A stretch of DNA of 64,000 nucleotides from Pseudorasbora parva (GCF_024679245.1 NC_090177.1:39620803-39684802), one strand, 5' to 3'; shown: positions 1-12,208, counted from the first letter of the stretch. The notes: generated from the letters alone by a model not told the origin. A program made the numbers and translations.

Positions 1-143
1 AGGAGTCCAATGTTGATTCATTGACTTTTACTGCATAGGCAAAAACTGTCATCAAAATGTCTTTGCAGAAGAAATAAAGGTTTGTAATGACATGAGGGTG
101 AATAAATCATGATCGAATTTTCATTTTTGGATGAAGGATCCCT
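1..143. mobile_element. Right end of a TTAA-flanked MITE
   Basis: The segment ends in a degenerate form of the terminal motif seen at many sites in this window (complement of AGGGATAGTTCACCCAAAAATG), followed by TTAA at 144-147. The left end lies outside the window. It is non-coding and of the same broad class as the elements at 10301, 56180, 57498 and 59659. Confidence 0.6.
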
Positions 144-147
144 TTAA

Positions 148-1848
148 GACAACTTTTTTGTGCACTTTGTGGACCAGACAGATTTCATTATCACTACCAG
201 CGTCTTGGATTTGCCCGCTAGATATCAGCCACCGCAGTATCATTTTTTTGCCCGACTTTTATAAACTTGCTTTTAAAAACGAACAATAATTTGATCCATA
301 CCATTCTATAATGATAAGCTTGATTCTTACAGTATAAGAAGTTTTGTTTGTGTGATTTCAAACAGCATGTCACAGCACAGTAGTATTTTGCAGGACATTC
401 GTATTGAGCCACTGAGAGATGTAATTAATCAGCTGCTGAGTGAACATTATTTTCAGGCGTGACCGTTTGGCGCTGTAAAAGGAGCCGGTGATGGATGACT
501 TTGGTTCTCCACCCAAGCAGCATTGTCCAAGAGAACAGCTGGGGGAGAACCAGTCACCGTCCAATAGATTTATCACCACACTCTTTACGAAAAGAGGACT
601 TTTATTCTTAGAAACAGATAATCAAATCCAAAAGACAAGAGAAGTGAACCACAGAGTTATGAATCTGGAACATTTCAGGCCTTCGGGTCAGATATTTATG
701 CAATAGTCTCAGCACCCCAATAAACCCCCCATGGACTGTTCACAGACCGTCTGATGCAAATTCCATGCAAAAATAGCAAGAGCTCACAAAAAAAAAAAAC
801 AGCATGCTCAAATGAGATTGGCCGGCCTCATGTAATTTAATGGCGTCAGGCTTCCCAAGTTTTATCAGTCGTTACATAAAAAGCTACTTATTCAGATTAC
901 TTTTAGAATACATATTTACAAGGACACACTGACTAGACCACTGAGGCAGGACAGAGAGACAAAAAATTTACTTTTTAAAATGTCTGCCATCCTTGCAACA
1001 AACAGAGCAGTCCGTAATGGAGAGCATTATTAAGAAATGTCAAATATTGGGGGGAACAATTTGACAATTTCCAGCTATTGTGGGGGACTTAGTGGTTACG
1101 ACCCTGAGTGGGGTAAGGTAATCCATTTTGATGTGGTAGCTGATATATGCAGCCTTCCTACTGAGAAGCACCGAGTCAACTGGACATGAGTAAAAACTGT
1201 CATGTTCAATTAGAGAAAAAAGTTTTCTACGAATGCAATTGAAAACACAACAATGGCTGAATATAATTACTGTATTTATGTATTATGAAAATGTATGTAT
1301 TATTGCATAACAAGGGTAGTGCATGAGAAGCCTGTTGTGTAGTTTGTCGCTTGCACACCCCATCCAGGCCCATAACTTCTTTGCAGATTTCATCTAGACA
1401 TTCGGATGTTTAATGTGCATGTCAACTGACTACCGTCTCCTGCCCGCTCTTCTCCACAGCTCTTTCTGATTTAGTCACACTGATGAATATTTATAAACGC
1501 CTGTGGATGAACTAGAGGCTTCACAGATATACAATTGAACTGATATGATGCTAGTGAAACACACAGTTTGCTCTTTTCTGATACTGCTCGTGAGTTCAGC
1601 AATAGGCGATAACTGAGGTGTTCTGTTCATTTCACGCTGACTTTGACTCACTGCTGAATGTGCTCTCCAGCTCCAGGAAATACACCCCGAATGATATTGT
1701 GTGTGATTGGAGTGGCTGATACTTGTGACCTTAGCTGCTTCTTATTATACTTTTTGCCATGCCATTGTGACAGGAATGTGACATTCTCCTGAAGTCAATG
1801 ACTTTCCAACTGTTGCTTAGTGCCCACTCTCTTGCTGCTGTTTGTCCA

Positions 1849-1850
<2 letters not shown>
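148..1850. other. Intergenic sequence, no gene seen
   Basis: Only short chance reading frames are present on either strand. I see no splice-bounded frame with protein-like composition and no terminal inverted repeats. A short A-run lies near 788. Confidence 0.5.
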
Positions 1851-1851
<1 letters not shown>

Positions 1852-1894
<43 letters not shown>

Positions 1895-1926
1895 CGACTC
1901 TACAAGTATATATATATATATATATA
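1852..1926. repeat. (TA)n microsatellite with a 16-base island
   Basis: Two TA runs (about 1852-1891 and 1908-1926) are separated by TAGCGACTCTACAAGT. The same 16 bases occur at 2501-2516 inside the neighbouring MITE. Confidence 0.9.
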
Positions 1927-1934
1927 CAGTACAC

Positions 1935-2285
1935 ACAACGATCAGGCATAACATTATGACCACCTTCCTAATATGAGTTGTTGTTGAGCAATCAGAGCTC
2001 CAGTTGCTCGTCTGTTTGATCGGACCGCACGGGCCAGCCTTCGCTCCCCACGTGCATCAATGAGCCTTGGCCGCCCATGACCCTGTGGCCGGTTCTCCAC
2101 TGTTCCTCTTGGAGCACTTTTGATAGAGACTGACCACTGCAGACCGGGAACAGCCCACAAGAGCTGCAGTTTTGGAGATGCTCTGACCCAGTCTTCTAAA
2201 CGTCACAATTTGGCCCTTGTCAAACTTGCTCAAATCCTTAAGATTGCCCATTTTTCCCTGCTTCTAACACATCAACTTTGAAGAT
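1935..2285 (-). pseudogene. Tc1-like transposon fragment (transposase N-terminus)
   Basis: On the minus strand from 2251 there is a peptide beginning [16 protein letters not shown] and continuing into [21 protein letters not shown]. This is the paired-type helix-turn-helix start of a Tc1 transposase. The frame shifts near 2100 and continues in the frame covering 1954-2160. The catalytic domain is absent. The low-coordinate side carries a terminal-repeat-like stretch (AGGCATAACATTATGACCACC) next to TA-rich DNA. It is a dead 5' fragment. Confidence 0.8.
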
Positions 2286-2481
2286 AAAATGTTAAAAATT
2301 ATTTTGTATTTTGTTATCACTTATGTACATTTAGGGCTTTGGGTTGCATCTTGTGGTCTAAAATGTATGTTTATTGCATTATTTTAGTGTCGTGTGTTAC
2401 AATGAAAGTGTTTTATATCTTCTCTCTCTTTTTTTAGTATCAGTGTGGCCTTAATAATCCAGCAGAAAGGGCTGTTTTAAA

Positions 2482-2870
2482 GGTGTACTGTGTAAATATT
2501 AGCGACTCTACAAGTGAGGTTGCAGATTGCAACCCCTCACCGCTCACCCCTCCCTTTCAAATCGCATAGAGATGATATGGTGGCCGACACAGGACAAAGA
2601 TGTCGTCGCCTAAAACAGCAGAGAGTAGCCAGAGCTCTGCTCTGTAGAGCAGTTTGTCCCTTTAGGGCTACTGTAGAAACATGGCAGTGCAAAATGGCGA
2701 ATTCCTTGTAAGGGACCCACAGTGTATGAGGATAGAAATGACTCATTCTAAGGTAAAAAATGCATAACATTTCATTAGGTAATGGTTTTATAGCCTACAC
2801 CAATGAAAACACACTATGTGTATTATATTGCATTTCTGTCAATAGATCATAAATATTTCACACTGCACCT
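2482..2870. mobile_element. TTAA-type MITE, about 390 bp
   Basis: The left end reads AGGTGTACTGTGTAAATATT after TTAA (2478-2481). The right end reads CACTGCACCT followed by TTAT, so one target copy has mutated. The ends are imperfect inverted repeats of the AGGTGCA type also seen at 34227 and 61391. No coding capacity. Confidence 0.65.
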
Positions 2871-3352
2871 TTATATTGCAAAATGTACTGGACTTTTTTG
2901 TTATTGTTGGAATTATACAAGACTACATATTACTGTGATTTGTGAGACAGAAAATAAAAATAGGTAAGCCGACAGAGAATGAATCCTAGTTTAAAAAAAA
3001 AAAAAAAACATTCTAATATCTGCCAACTGTTCTCTTAGGCATTCTGCACTTCATTGAAGGTATCGAATGTAAAAAGGCAGCTCTTTTTATCCAAGAGCAG
3101 CTCCACATGCAGTATCAGCAGTTTCGAGACAAAAGCCAAACTCATTACATAACCTCTATGCTGACTGTGACAGACACCCTACTGTTAGCAATCTGCTACA
3201 GCACACAAAACTGCCATCTTGTGCTGCATTTAGCCCTACTCAAAGAAGAAGATCAGGACATAACTCTCTTTAGAGGACTTTGTGTTCGGACCTTTGCATC
3301 CATTTGAAAGTCTATTATTTAGCGAAATATTACTCATTGATGCTGTATTTAC
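2871..3352. other. Non-coding, A-run near 2993-3008
   Basis: No feature beyond a 16-base A-run. A 66-codon frame at 3107-3307 has no recognisable motif and no splice context. Confidence 0.4.
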
Positions 3353-3879
3353 CTAGCCTGACAAGCCAGACCCACATCAAGATGTTTGGTCTGGAAACTC
3401 TCCATTGACAGCTCAATCCGAGGGGCGGATAAACGGTTGTCTTTCAAACTCCCTCTGCACGCGATAGGATAGCTCTACAACCAACCAGAGCAACGAAGGT
3501 GAAACAGAGCTCGCTGACAGATTAAACATTCGCCGTATCCGGTCGGCTAAACTCTGAACACATCTTCCCTTCTTAAGAATGACTTCAGTGCCGTTCTTTG
3601 TTCTTTTCTTAGAGAAAAGCTTAACTCCAAGTCTTCCAGAATCGCAGTCAAAGCTGATTCGAAAGACCGCCGTTCACCAGTTTCTGTGATTACTAGAAGC
3701 ACGCAAACGCAACTCGGCCGTCATTATGTTAAGCCCCGCCCACCAACTCTACACACGATGTGATTGGCCCGACCAGAGTTTGGCGTTTACGGCTCAGAAG
3801 GGTACTGAGAGTTGCTAGACGACACTCGCGGGCTGATTAGATTTGCTTCTGCTAGGGTGCATCTAGATTTCTAGGCTAG
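3353..3879. mobile_element. MITE with CTAGCC ends
   Basis: Starts CTAGCCTGACAAGCCAGACC and ends in CTAGGCTAG, giving short inverted ends. The interior is GC-richer than the flanks. A related but shorter element lies at 33615-33950. Confidence 0.5.
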
Positions 3880-5057
3880 TATTTTTTGTGAAATATACTG
3901 ATAAAATGGTTTAGGAAATCACACAGAACTTAGTAGTAAATTAGACACTATTTTTAAATAGACACATTAAATAGAACAAGCATTTAAGTAGATTTACTGA
4001 AATGGGTTTCCTTGTAAAATATACTGCAAATATATGTATTTACAACTTGTAAAAATCTTCCTTTTTTTTTTCTTTTTTTTTTTTATACAATGTAAGCCTA
4101 CAATTCTTAACAGCACATGCATGTTGAATAGCATGGCATACGCAATAAACAGACAATTTTAAAGAGTGCTGCATTTTCTGGAAACCTCAAAGTCAATCTA
4201 TGAAGAGCCCTGTGGCGTTTCTGGCTGTATTTGAGTATTTTTGCACCTTTTATACTTCAGTTCCTCTATCATTGCACAGCTGAGATATTATGTTGAGCTG
4301 GTCACACCTGCTCGCTGTGATTGTGTGTCCCTCTCCAGAGGGCTGCTTTGGTGTTGGCACTGCTCGGGAGTAAATGAAAGCCTAACTCCAAATCTCCTTC
4401 CATGGGGCTTTTCTGTACAATGTGTGGAAAGCTCTTGCAGAAATGGGAGCTCTAGCGTAGTTCCACCTGGAAGACTCCAATGTCACATCATTTATCACGT
4501 CACTACGTCACGTCACTAATTACCTATCTAGCCAATAATTATTCGTCCTCTGTAGTATTTAAAGTCCTGTTCCCACCCATTATTACATTTGCAGATAATG
4601 ACACCGGCATTCACCAACATCCTCCCCACCACCACACTTTAACAAAAAATCAGGTCTCCAATTGAACATTTTCTAGTGACTGGTAACATCCAAATTGTAT
4701 CAATTCACAGAAATTCATTTTGGCCAAAGGATCCACTACCTTCTTTCAGGTAGAACTATGGGTTCGTATAGGGGTCTTGTGATTCATGTGAAATGGTGGA
4801 GGCTGAACTTAGACCTGGCTTACAGGACATTGGAGAGGAATGTTTCATTGGTGCTTCAGAGCCATGCTCTTGGTTGCATGGACGGAATGCTTTGTTTTTA
4901 ACCATCTGTTTTATTTCCATTGTACCTGTTCTGGTGCATTCAAATGTGAGATGTTCAGAGGCATGCCTTCCTCGTCGTTTTCCTCTCACATCCATTGTAG
5001 TTGATTCCTCTTTCATCTTCTGTTGGTTTTATTGCTATTTTCTATCTTCGACAAATT
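3880..5057. other. Non-coding stretch, poly-T near 4062-4083
   Basis: Overlapping short frames at 4241-4519 and 4793-5107 were inspected. Their composition is that of translated non-coding DNA and neither has a recognisable domain. Confidence 0.4.
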
Positions 5058-5059
5058 CT

Positions 5060-5205
5060 TTAATGCCGGGTTCAGACTACACAATATATGCTTGTCTGTC
5101 ACGATAGTCACTGTGTCCGATTCTGTGTCATGTAGTGGACAAGAAACATGTCCGACTACATGGTGAACATGATTTCTAGTTTAACATGTTCCGGGATCAG
5201 CATCT
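5060..5205. mobile_element. Solo end of a MITE
   Basis: TTTAATGCCGGGTTCAGACT resembles a terminal sequence common in fish hAT-type MITEs. The opposite end was not found, so the element is truncated, probably by the element starting at 5209. Confidence 0.35.
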
Positions 5206-5208
5206 TTA

Positions 5209-6246
5209 GCCGCGTTTCCACCGAAGGAACTTTACCCAGGAACCAGGAACGCTGGGGTGGTACTCGGTGTGTTTTGACCGCAGGAACCAGGGTCTAAATG
5301 AAGTTTCAGGTAAATATTTCCCCCTCCAAGCGGCCCTGCTCGCGAGGTAGGACTTTTTCAAAGTTCAGGAACTTTCGAGGGCGGGACTTGGGCGCTGAAC
5401 ATGCTGATTGGTTGAGCTCACGCAGCCTTTTATTTCAAACCGGCATTTTAAAAAGTATTTTGCGAGGTTCGGTCTACGTTCAGTAAATATCAGTCTACTC
5501 AGCCATCTCACGTGCAATGTCCGTAATAGCTGATAATAATATACATTGTCATTTTAAATCTAGCTTTACAAGCTTTCTGAATATGCTGCATGCTGCTGAA
5601 TCTGCATATTAGTGCTCTTTTCTGTCGTGGTTAATTACCTCTTTAGTAAACCTATACATAACCAGCAAAAGCAGCACAGCTTGAATCTCTTCCATACTCG
5701 TTATTAATTTTTTACAGTCTATTTTTCACCATGTAAACGACCTGACCAATTACTTTTAAGTGTGCGTCCTTACATGACGTGACAGCGCGCACCGCGCTCA
5801 TGTTGACAAGAGAGGAAAGCTCATTTTTCTGAGGGGTAAACTTTTACTGCGCCTGACAGAAGAATTTTTTTTCTGACATGATTACACTTTACAACAAATA
5901 AATAGCTTATAATACTGTATTAGTCCTGGTGGCCGTTAAGAGTTGCTATGGCTACAGTAAACACATTCCAGCTGCTGGAGAAAACAGCATAGACATTTTT
6001 GATGTGGAAGACAAACTGCATGTGACAAAATGATTGCGATTGAAGTCGCGCAAAAATGATTACTGTCCGTCACTAACTTGAGGAGCAGTCGCGCGCAGTC
6101 CTGCATCACCGGACTAATTTGCCTAATCTTCACGGAACTTTAGATCGCGGTGGAAACGCAGCAGCTGCAGGTCTTGGGGGAGAAAAGTTCCTGTAAAAAA
6201 GTTCCTGGTACAAATTGTTCTGGGTAATTTTGGTGGAAACAGGGCT
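5209..6246. mobile_element. About 1-kb MITE with 15-bp terminal inverted repeats
   Basis: The left end AGCCGCGTTTCCACC pairs with the right end GGTGGAAACAGGGCT (one or two mismatches). Sub-terminal GGAACTTT and AAAGTTCC motifs are also inverted. The interior includes a copy of the terminal motif near 6148. No transposase. Likely a non-autonomous hAT-type element. Confidence 0.7.
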
Positions 6247-9035
6247 TTTGTTGATCCTGGAACAACATTCCTATCATCCATCCAATCAGATTTGAGGTTT
6301 ACAGTTTATGGAAAGTTTAGGCTTATGGCCAGGTTTAAGGTTCCGATATACTTAAAGCGAAATCGAAGAATGAACTGATATGACACCATTTTGAACAAAG
6401 TCAGACCAAATGTTTTTTAGTTTTGCTTGTTTCGGGAGTTCAGGAGCTGGCAAACACCTTCAAACTCCCATTGGTCTGTGGCAATAATGTAAGGCTCAAG
6501 CTTTATAAAAAAAAATGCTTGCTGTTTTCTAATTTTTGCTATTTTATTATTAAGAGGAAAGTGCACAGCACATATTTACATATTCATCTAAAAACTGCTC
6601 TCAGCAGAGTTGGCGGTGATGAATGTTCACTAACAGTATATCGCTGCTCACATATTTTGAACTTCATTTCATCCCTAATCGAAGAACGACAAATAACTTT
6701 GCCGTGAGAATATCGGACCTTTAGGTACTTCTACATCCATGTTATTCACCTATCATTTCACTATGATTTCAAGGATAAGTTATGGGTTTAGTGATGCTTG
6801 CTTAGTCCAAATGCTTAGGACTACATTTTCAGACAGAAATGTTGTTCCAGGGATATGTCTAACTTTTCAAAATCACACTTACCCAGACTTCACTTTAATA
6901 TCTGACCAGTCATCACTTGCAATCTTTAACGATGGTCAGATGTGCGTAATGTCATAGATAAAATGTCATAGTAAAAAATACACGGAAGGCACAGAAAGCC
7001 AGATTACTAGACAGCACAGACTTGCTGACTTTGTAAGTGGTTAATAGAGGGACAAATACTGGCCATCACACAGTCCCAGACTTCAAAGTCATCTGAGAAC
7101 ACAACAAACTCACCCAGAAACATGTGCCTCATTTCTAGAAGACAAAGGACAAATTAACAATATCTCTTCTAAAATAATACCGTCCGACTGGATGGAAATC
7201 TGTCAACCCCGACTGGCCCAAATCTCAGAATGGTTCTTCTGATGCCATGTCATAAATACAGTAGGCTTGAGATGACAATATGTGGTGTTGGAGCACTATT
7301 ATCGACACCTAAATGAATCCTCAGTGGTCAGGTGGTACAAATAGACGCTCTCAGAAAACGCCTATTTCACAAGCTGTAATTACGAACTCTACGAGGACAT
7401 GGACACTTTTTACATGTTGAAATCATATAATTGTAGTAATTATGAAATGGTGTGAATGCACCTTTAGGGTTACCCTAACCCTAAGGCCTTTTTCATACTG
7501 CAAATCGTGTACAAAAATCTCTACATTAATGGTATATTCCAGCCTTTGCTGTACAGTATTCCAGTCTAATTGCTACCTTTCACATTATCTTTGTTTTCTT
7601 TGAGCTTTAAAGTATACGATCCCATTTACTTTTATGGATGAAAAAACAGCTGAAATTATTCTTCAAATATCTTCTGTTGTGTTATATGTACATATAGTTT
7701 AGTTATTTACAGCAGTAGTTTTCAATCCTGGCGCTGAACTCAACCAGGAAATTGGCCCCCAGGAGTAAAATTGGACACCGCTACTGTAGACTTTTGACGA
7801 TTATGTATCTTTAGCTAAACAAATATTAATGTAGAAAAGCACATTTTCCTTCTACAGTTTCTTAACCAGTTACAGGGTTTTTTTCACCCTCAGTTTTGCT
7901 TTGTTTCTTAAAGTGCTTTGACTGTAGCTTTTAAAGGTGATTTTGCACTTTATGCCACAAAGGTAGCAGCATGCAATTTTGTCCTCTATTCTCTCGTCTT
8001 TTATGTGTCCTCATTCCTGGAATTGAATCATCGGAGTGGACAGAAGCGTTTAGTGCTTTCAGCCTGGACACGAATAAAACAATTAACCATAGATTCACAA
8101 CCATCGGGGGCTGCTTTGTCTTCCTTTTTGCCATTTTGTCCTCTTGGGAAACAAACAAGTAGGAGAAAGATCCAATTACCTTCTTCAAGAGGAGAGGCAA
8201 TTCTCCTTAAAGTGATTGTCTCAGATATGCCACATTAGGTTTGTTTCTTCATGGTTTGGGAGGGCTAACAACCGTAATATTATCAAGGGGCTTCTGCCTC
8301 GGAGTGATTCTGTTTGGGTCTATGTGTTTTTATTTGTAATAGCCTTCTTTCGAATTTCTCCTAGAAGGTCAATGCCAAATGATGCTTCCTGGTACCTCCT
8401 GCCTGTCTCTGTACCCTACAGGAAGAACTAACAAGACAGCGTAGGTGTAATTCAGTTATGGATTCAGCTGTGTCAAAATAATACCATTTTTCATATGCGT
8501 GTGGCTGGCCACAATTGTTTAGAAACATATCGAAAGTATAAATGAAGTATTCAAATGAAAGATTTGTCTAGTTTCTCAGGGGATGAGCTAGTCATGGACG
8601 AACAAATCTTTTAATGCGCTCTCACATTAGCACTAATTTCAAGAAATAGCAGGAGTCTAAAAATGCTGTCGAGAGGCGATGAAAATGTGTGTGTATAGAG
8701 AGAGAGAGAGGGAGAAGGAAATCTTGCGGAGAGAGAGATTATACCAGTTTATCTCTGACTTTTTCTGCATCTGGAGATAGTAGTCATGGTTATTATGGGG
8801 ATTGGGACTATCCCAGAGACATTGAGCAGAGCAGCTGCACTTCAGCAACCCCTAAATGCCTTTTCCTTTTCTCTTAGAGATGCCGCTATGTGTCTATTAC
8901 TCATAAAGCAATGGCATTTTACTAAACTCAATGCTTCTTTTATATATAGTTTAATATTTTAGATTTAGGTTTGGAGTGCAGTGGAGAACCAACACATGCA
9001 GTTCCAAAATAGATTTAGCGTTCAAAATTAAACTA
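6247..9035. other. Mostly unique non-coding DNA
   Basis: No supported gene. There is a short GA-rich microsatellite at about 8697-8735. Frames at 6423-6707 and 7918-8238 lack recognisable motifs, and the overlapping open frames on both strands suggest chance. Confidence 0.4.
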
Positions 9036-9462
9036 CAAACCCGATTCCAAAAAAATGGGACACTGTACAAATTGTGAATAAAAAATGAATGCAATAATTT
9101 CAACAACAAAAAAAAGGTTTTGGTTTTTGGAAAACCATACTGGATGCCTGTGATCTTGGCACTGCAAACATTATCCGTTTAGATAAACATTAGGCCTTTT
9201 CTCTGGGCCAAGGCTCCTTTAAAATGGACTGTGGCAAGGTGGAAAACTGTTCTGTGGTCAGACGAATCAAAATATATATTGCATAGGAGAAACATACTGC
9301 ATCAATTACAACATCGTGGCTGTGTAGAAGAAGGATCAGGGTAGTGAAATGGCCAGCCTGCAGTCCAGATCTTTCACCCATAGAAAACATTTTGCGCATC
9401 ATAAAAAAGAGGATGTGACAAAGAAGACCTAAGACAGTTGAGCAACTAGAAGCCTGTATTAA
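9036..9462 (+). pseudogene. Internally deleted Tc1-like element
   Basis: The left terminal repeat (ACAAACCCGATTCC, preceded by TA at 9034-9035) matches the family of the element at 50873. Transposase remnants read in + sense: a WAKAPLKWTVARWKTVLWS-like stretch near 9200-9260, then the C-terminal SPDLSPIEN-type catalytic segment near 9370-9395. Most of the centre is missing and the right terminal repeat is lost where a different repeat begins. Confidence 0.75.
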
Positions 9463-9810
9463 GCCCTATTCACACGGGATCAGTATTATCTGGGGACCTC
9501 TGGTGATTTGTAATAATTGCAGAGAATGTCTGTGATCTTAAACCCGTGCGAATCGTCCATGTCTGTAATTTGTAAAAATAAGTAAAAAAGTAAAAATATT
9601 GATATTTGAAACTCTTCTTAAAAGGGCGCAGGGAGCAGCTCATTTGCATTTTAATGGAAGCACACAGAAACAGTGCTTTTTTGCTCACCCCAAAAAGTGA
9701 CAATTTTCACATGCTATAAAAAATTATCTGAAGTATTTTAAGCTAAAACTCCACACACACTGTGGGGACATCAGAGACTTATTTGACATCTTGTTAAAGA
9801 GGCATAATAG
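9463..9810. mobile_element. MITE arm (CCCTATTCACACGGGATCAG type)
   Basis: The sequence directly after the Tc1 remnant begins with a motif typical of terminal regions of fish MITEs. No second end was identified. Low confidence. Confidence 0.3.
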
Positions 9811-10996
9811 GTCCCTTTTAAGTAATAAATAAAAAGCATTTACATGTTTACATTTACAGTAGCATACGTACAGTAACATACAGTAAAATAAGTTACATTA
9901 GCCTCCCAATAATGTATTTTTTTGCTGATCCGAAAACGTAGAAAATCTGTGAATCAAAAACTGCAAAATGATTCGAACCGTTTTGTAATCTGCTGAACCA
10001 CTATGGTTTGAATGCATTTGATTTTGTATTATTTTATGTTTTTTCCTGCCACCCTTATCAAGTGATGAGAAAGCTGAGAATGTTTTATAATATGCTACTC
10101 TGTGCAACCTTGTATAGTTCAGAATATTGTTGTTTACTGATTCAAGGTCTTACATTTCAGCTTTTGTCCTAAATTTAATTGGAATATTTGCAGCTATTGA
10201 AGCTTACATTTAATAAATGTTGTTTATTAAAGGAATTTATAAAGGTTGAGAATTATGTTCTGCTCTACACTTCATATCAAGGGTTCTTGCACCCATTTAA
10301 AGGGATAGTTCACCCAAAAATGAAAATTAGCCCATGATTTACTAAAGTCATCCTAGTTGTACATGACATTCTTCTTACAGACGAATAAAACTGGAGTTAT
10401 ATTAAAAAAGTCCTGGCTCTTCCAAGCTTTATAATGGCAGTGGCTGTTGGGTCCTTTTTAAAGGCCATAAAAGTGCATCTATCCATCATATAACTGCTCC
10501 ACACGGCTCCGGGGGGTTAATAAAGGCCGTCTGAAGTGAAGTGGTGCAATTGTGTAAGAAAAATTCCCATATTTAAAACTTTATAGACTAAACTAACTAA
10601 CTTCCGGCTGTTATGTGCGCATTGATTTACGGCAAAAGACCCTTGACCCTTAAAGGGGGGGTGAAATGCTGTTTCATGCATACTGATCTTTTTACACTGT
10701 TAAAGACTTGGAATCCCATACTAAACATAGACAAAGTTTCAAAAGTTAAGGTGGACGTTTGATGGGAGTATTTCTTTGTCAAAAATACTACTTCCGGTTA
10801 GTCATAAGTTTCGGCAAGTTTTTTGAGATCATGCGTCCCCTTTGACGTTAATGGGGGCGGAATTTCCTTGTATGGGCCTTACGGACAATTCTACCGGAAG
10901 CGCGTGAGAGAGAGAGAGGGAGAGAGCGAAAGTAACAGGCTACGCCCATCAAAGCGCTGGCTTGTAGGATGCTAAACAGGTGATGTGCACATAACA

Positions 10997-11249
10997 ATGT
11001 CACCAAAAAAGTGCGTTTTTGGTTGCCAGACCAAGACAGTCCTGCACAGATTCGCCAAAAACCCCGCGTTAAGGCAACAGTGGATGGAATTTTCTTTTCC
11101 GGATCAGCAACTGAGTTGCGCGAATGTTTATATCTGTTCGCTGCATTTCGGTGCCGACTGTTTCATAAACAAGGCCCAGCTCGACGTCGGATTTTCCCAA
11201 TCGCCTAATGCTGAAGGATGGAGCAGTCCCAACGTTAGAACCGCAGGCG
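10997..11249 (+). CDS. THAP-domain first exon of a Kolobok-like element
   Basis: The exon has an ATG start and 84 codons plus one base, ending at GCG|GTGAGT. The peptide begins MSPKKCVFGC and carries the C2CH zinc-binding pattern of THAP domains: C6 and C10, then C47 and H50 in YICSLHF. It also has the expected Pro23, Trp29 and Phe51. THAP domains bind DNA and form the N-terminal module of P-element and Kolobok transposases. If the donor is ignored the frame closes at 11287. This copy has no stop inside the exon. It is probably a 5' exon of the parental transposase; downstream exons are deleted, so no functional transposase is expected. Confidence 0.75.
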
Positions 11250-11458
11250 GTGAGTTAGACTGCTTCAAATGTCTGTGTTTTTTTTAGTCCGCTTACTGTC
11301 TACACAAACCACGCGTAAACACACACACACACACGTGCACAACTGCACTTCCCACATGTACACCTTCAAAGACAAAAATACGACCATATAATTCAAGTAT
11401 AAATATGTAAATAACACAAGCCGCTAAGCATATTATATAGTTAGTGTATAACTTGTAC

Positions 11459-11568
11459 CACATACAGACGTCCTGCTCTAGTCGTTTTTGCTGCTGCTCC
11501 TGTTCAACTGCAGCCTCTGGGTCTGATTCCGGATCATAGATGTATGGCTGTATCTGATTAAAAGCCAT
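11459..11568 (-). CDS. Second first-exon of the Kolobok-like element
   Basis: The ATG at 11568 opens a 36-codon-plus-2 exon beginning MAFNQIQPYIYDPESDPEAA, followed by a Gln/Glu-rich stretch (EQEQQQKRLEQD). It ends at ATGTG|GTACAA. The acidic start followed by a Gln-rich linker resembles the N-terminus of fish transposon-linked proteins that continue into a Cys-rich domain like the P2X7 C-terminal (ballast) region. That domain itself is not present here, so the link is from memory and tentative. It is transcribed towards the THAP exon. Confidence 0.5.
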
Positions 11569-12208
11569 ATTTTTATTTTGAAAAAAGTTTTTTTCCCGCT
11601 GTTAGGGATGACACAGCTTTACGACGCACTTGACTCAACATAGCAGCAGCGAGCACACGTCATTATTTAGCTCCGCTCACACGATACGCCCCCACCCGCT
11701 CGGCTTTTTTCGGAAAGACTCGGAACAGCGCATCTTTCTTATATAATTATTTAAAAAATAAAGACTTTTCGGAGATATGCAGGATGCAATGCTACTCTAT
11801 AGGTACTCAAGATTGACATGACACTGACTGAAACTGAGTGTTTCACCCCCCCTTTAACGCGTGTGTACTTACGAAGCTTGCGATGCTTCTATACATAGTC
11901 AGGGATACTCTTTTGTTGCAAGTCGAATTACGTGCAAATTTCTGCCGTTATTGTAATCTATACAGTTTTAAATATGGATATTTTTGTGCACAATCCCGCC
12001 ACTTCACTTCCTTATTAATTCCCGGAGCTGTGTGGAGCAGTTATATGATGGATAGATGCACTTTTATGCACTTCATAAACGAGACAACAGTTCACTTAGC
12101 CAGAACTACTCTGATTGTATTCGTCTGAAAGAAGAAAGTCATATACAGCTAGGATGACTTGAGGGGGAGTATCATGGACTAATTTTAATTTTTGGGTGAA
12201 CTATCCCT

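Larger units (their letters stand above)
10654..11853. mobile_element. Kolobok-like non-autonomous element, copy 1
   Basis: The 1,200-bp element is bounded by TTAA on both sides (10650-10653, 11854-11857) with short AGGGGGGGTGAAA-type inverted ends. It holds a THAP-domain exon on the + strand near the left end and a second start-codon exon on the minus strand near the right end. Each has a good splice donor pointing inward. TTAA targets and THAP DNA-binding domains are known for the Kolobok superfamily; the assignment here is by those two traits. The catalytic domain is absent. A near-identical inverted copy lies at 61515-62712. Confidence 0.8.
10301..12208. mobile_element. Fold-back TTAA MITE split by a Kolobok-like insert
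   Basis: The left end (AGGGATAGTTCACCCAAAAA after TTAA 10297-10300) and right end (TTTTTGGGTGAACTATCCCT) are inverse complements. The arms 10301-10649 and 11858-12208 stay complementary over most of their length: GTCATCCTAG with CTAGGATGAC, and CATATAACTGCTCCACAC with its complement on the other side. The central spacer holds a 1.2-kb TTAA element. Confidence 0.85.

Noticed and set aside
7469..7486. CTAACCCTAA telomere-like motif
   Set aside because: Fewer than three units; not an interstitial telomeric repeat.
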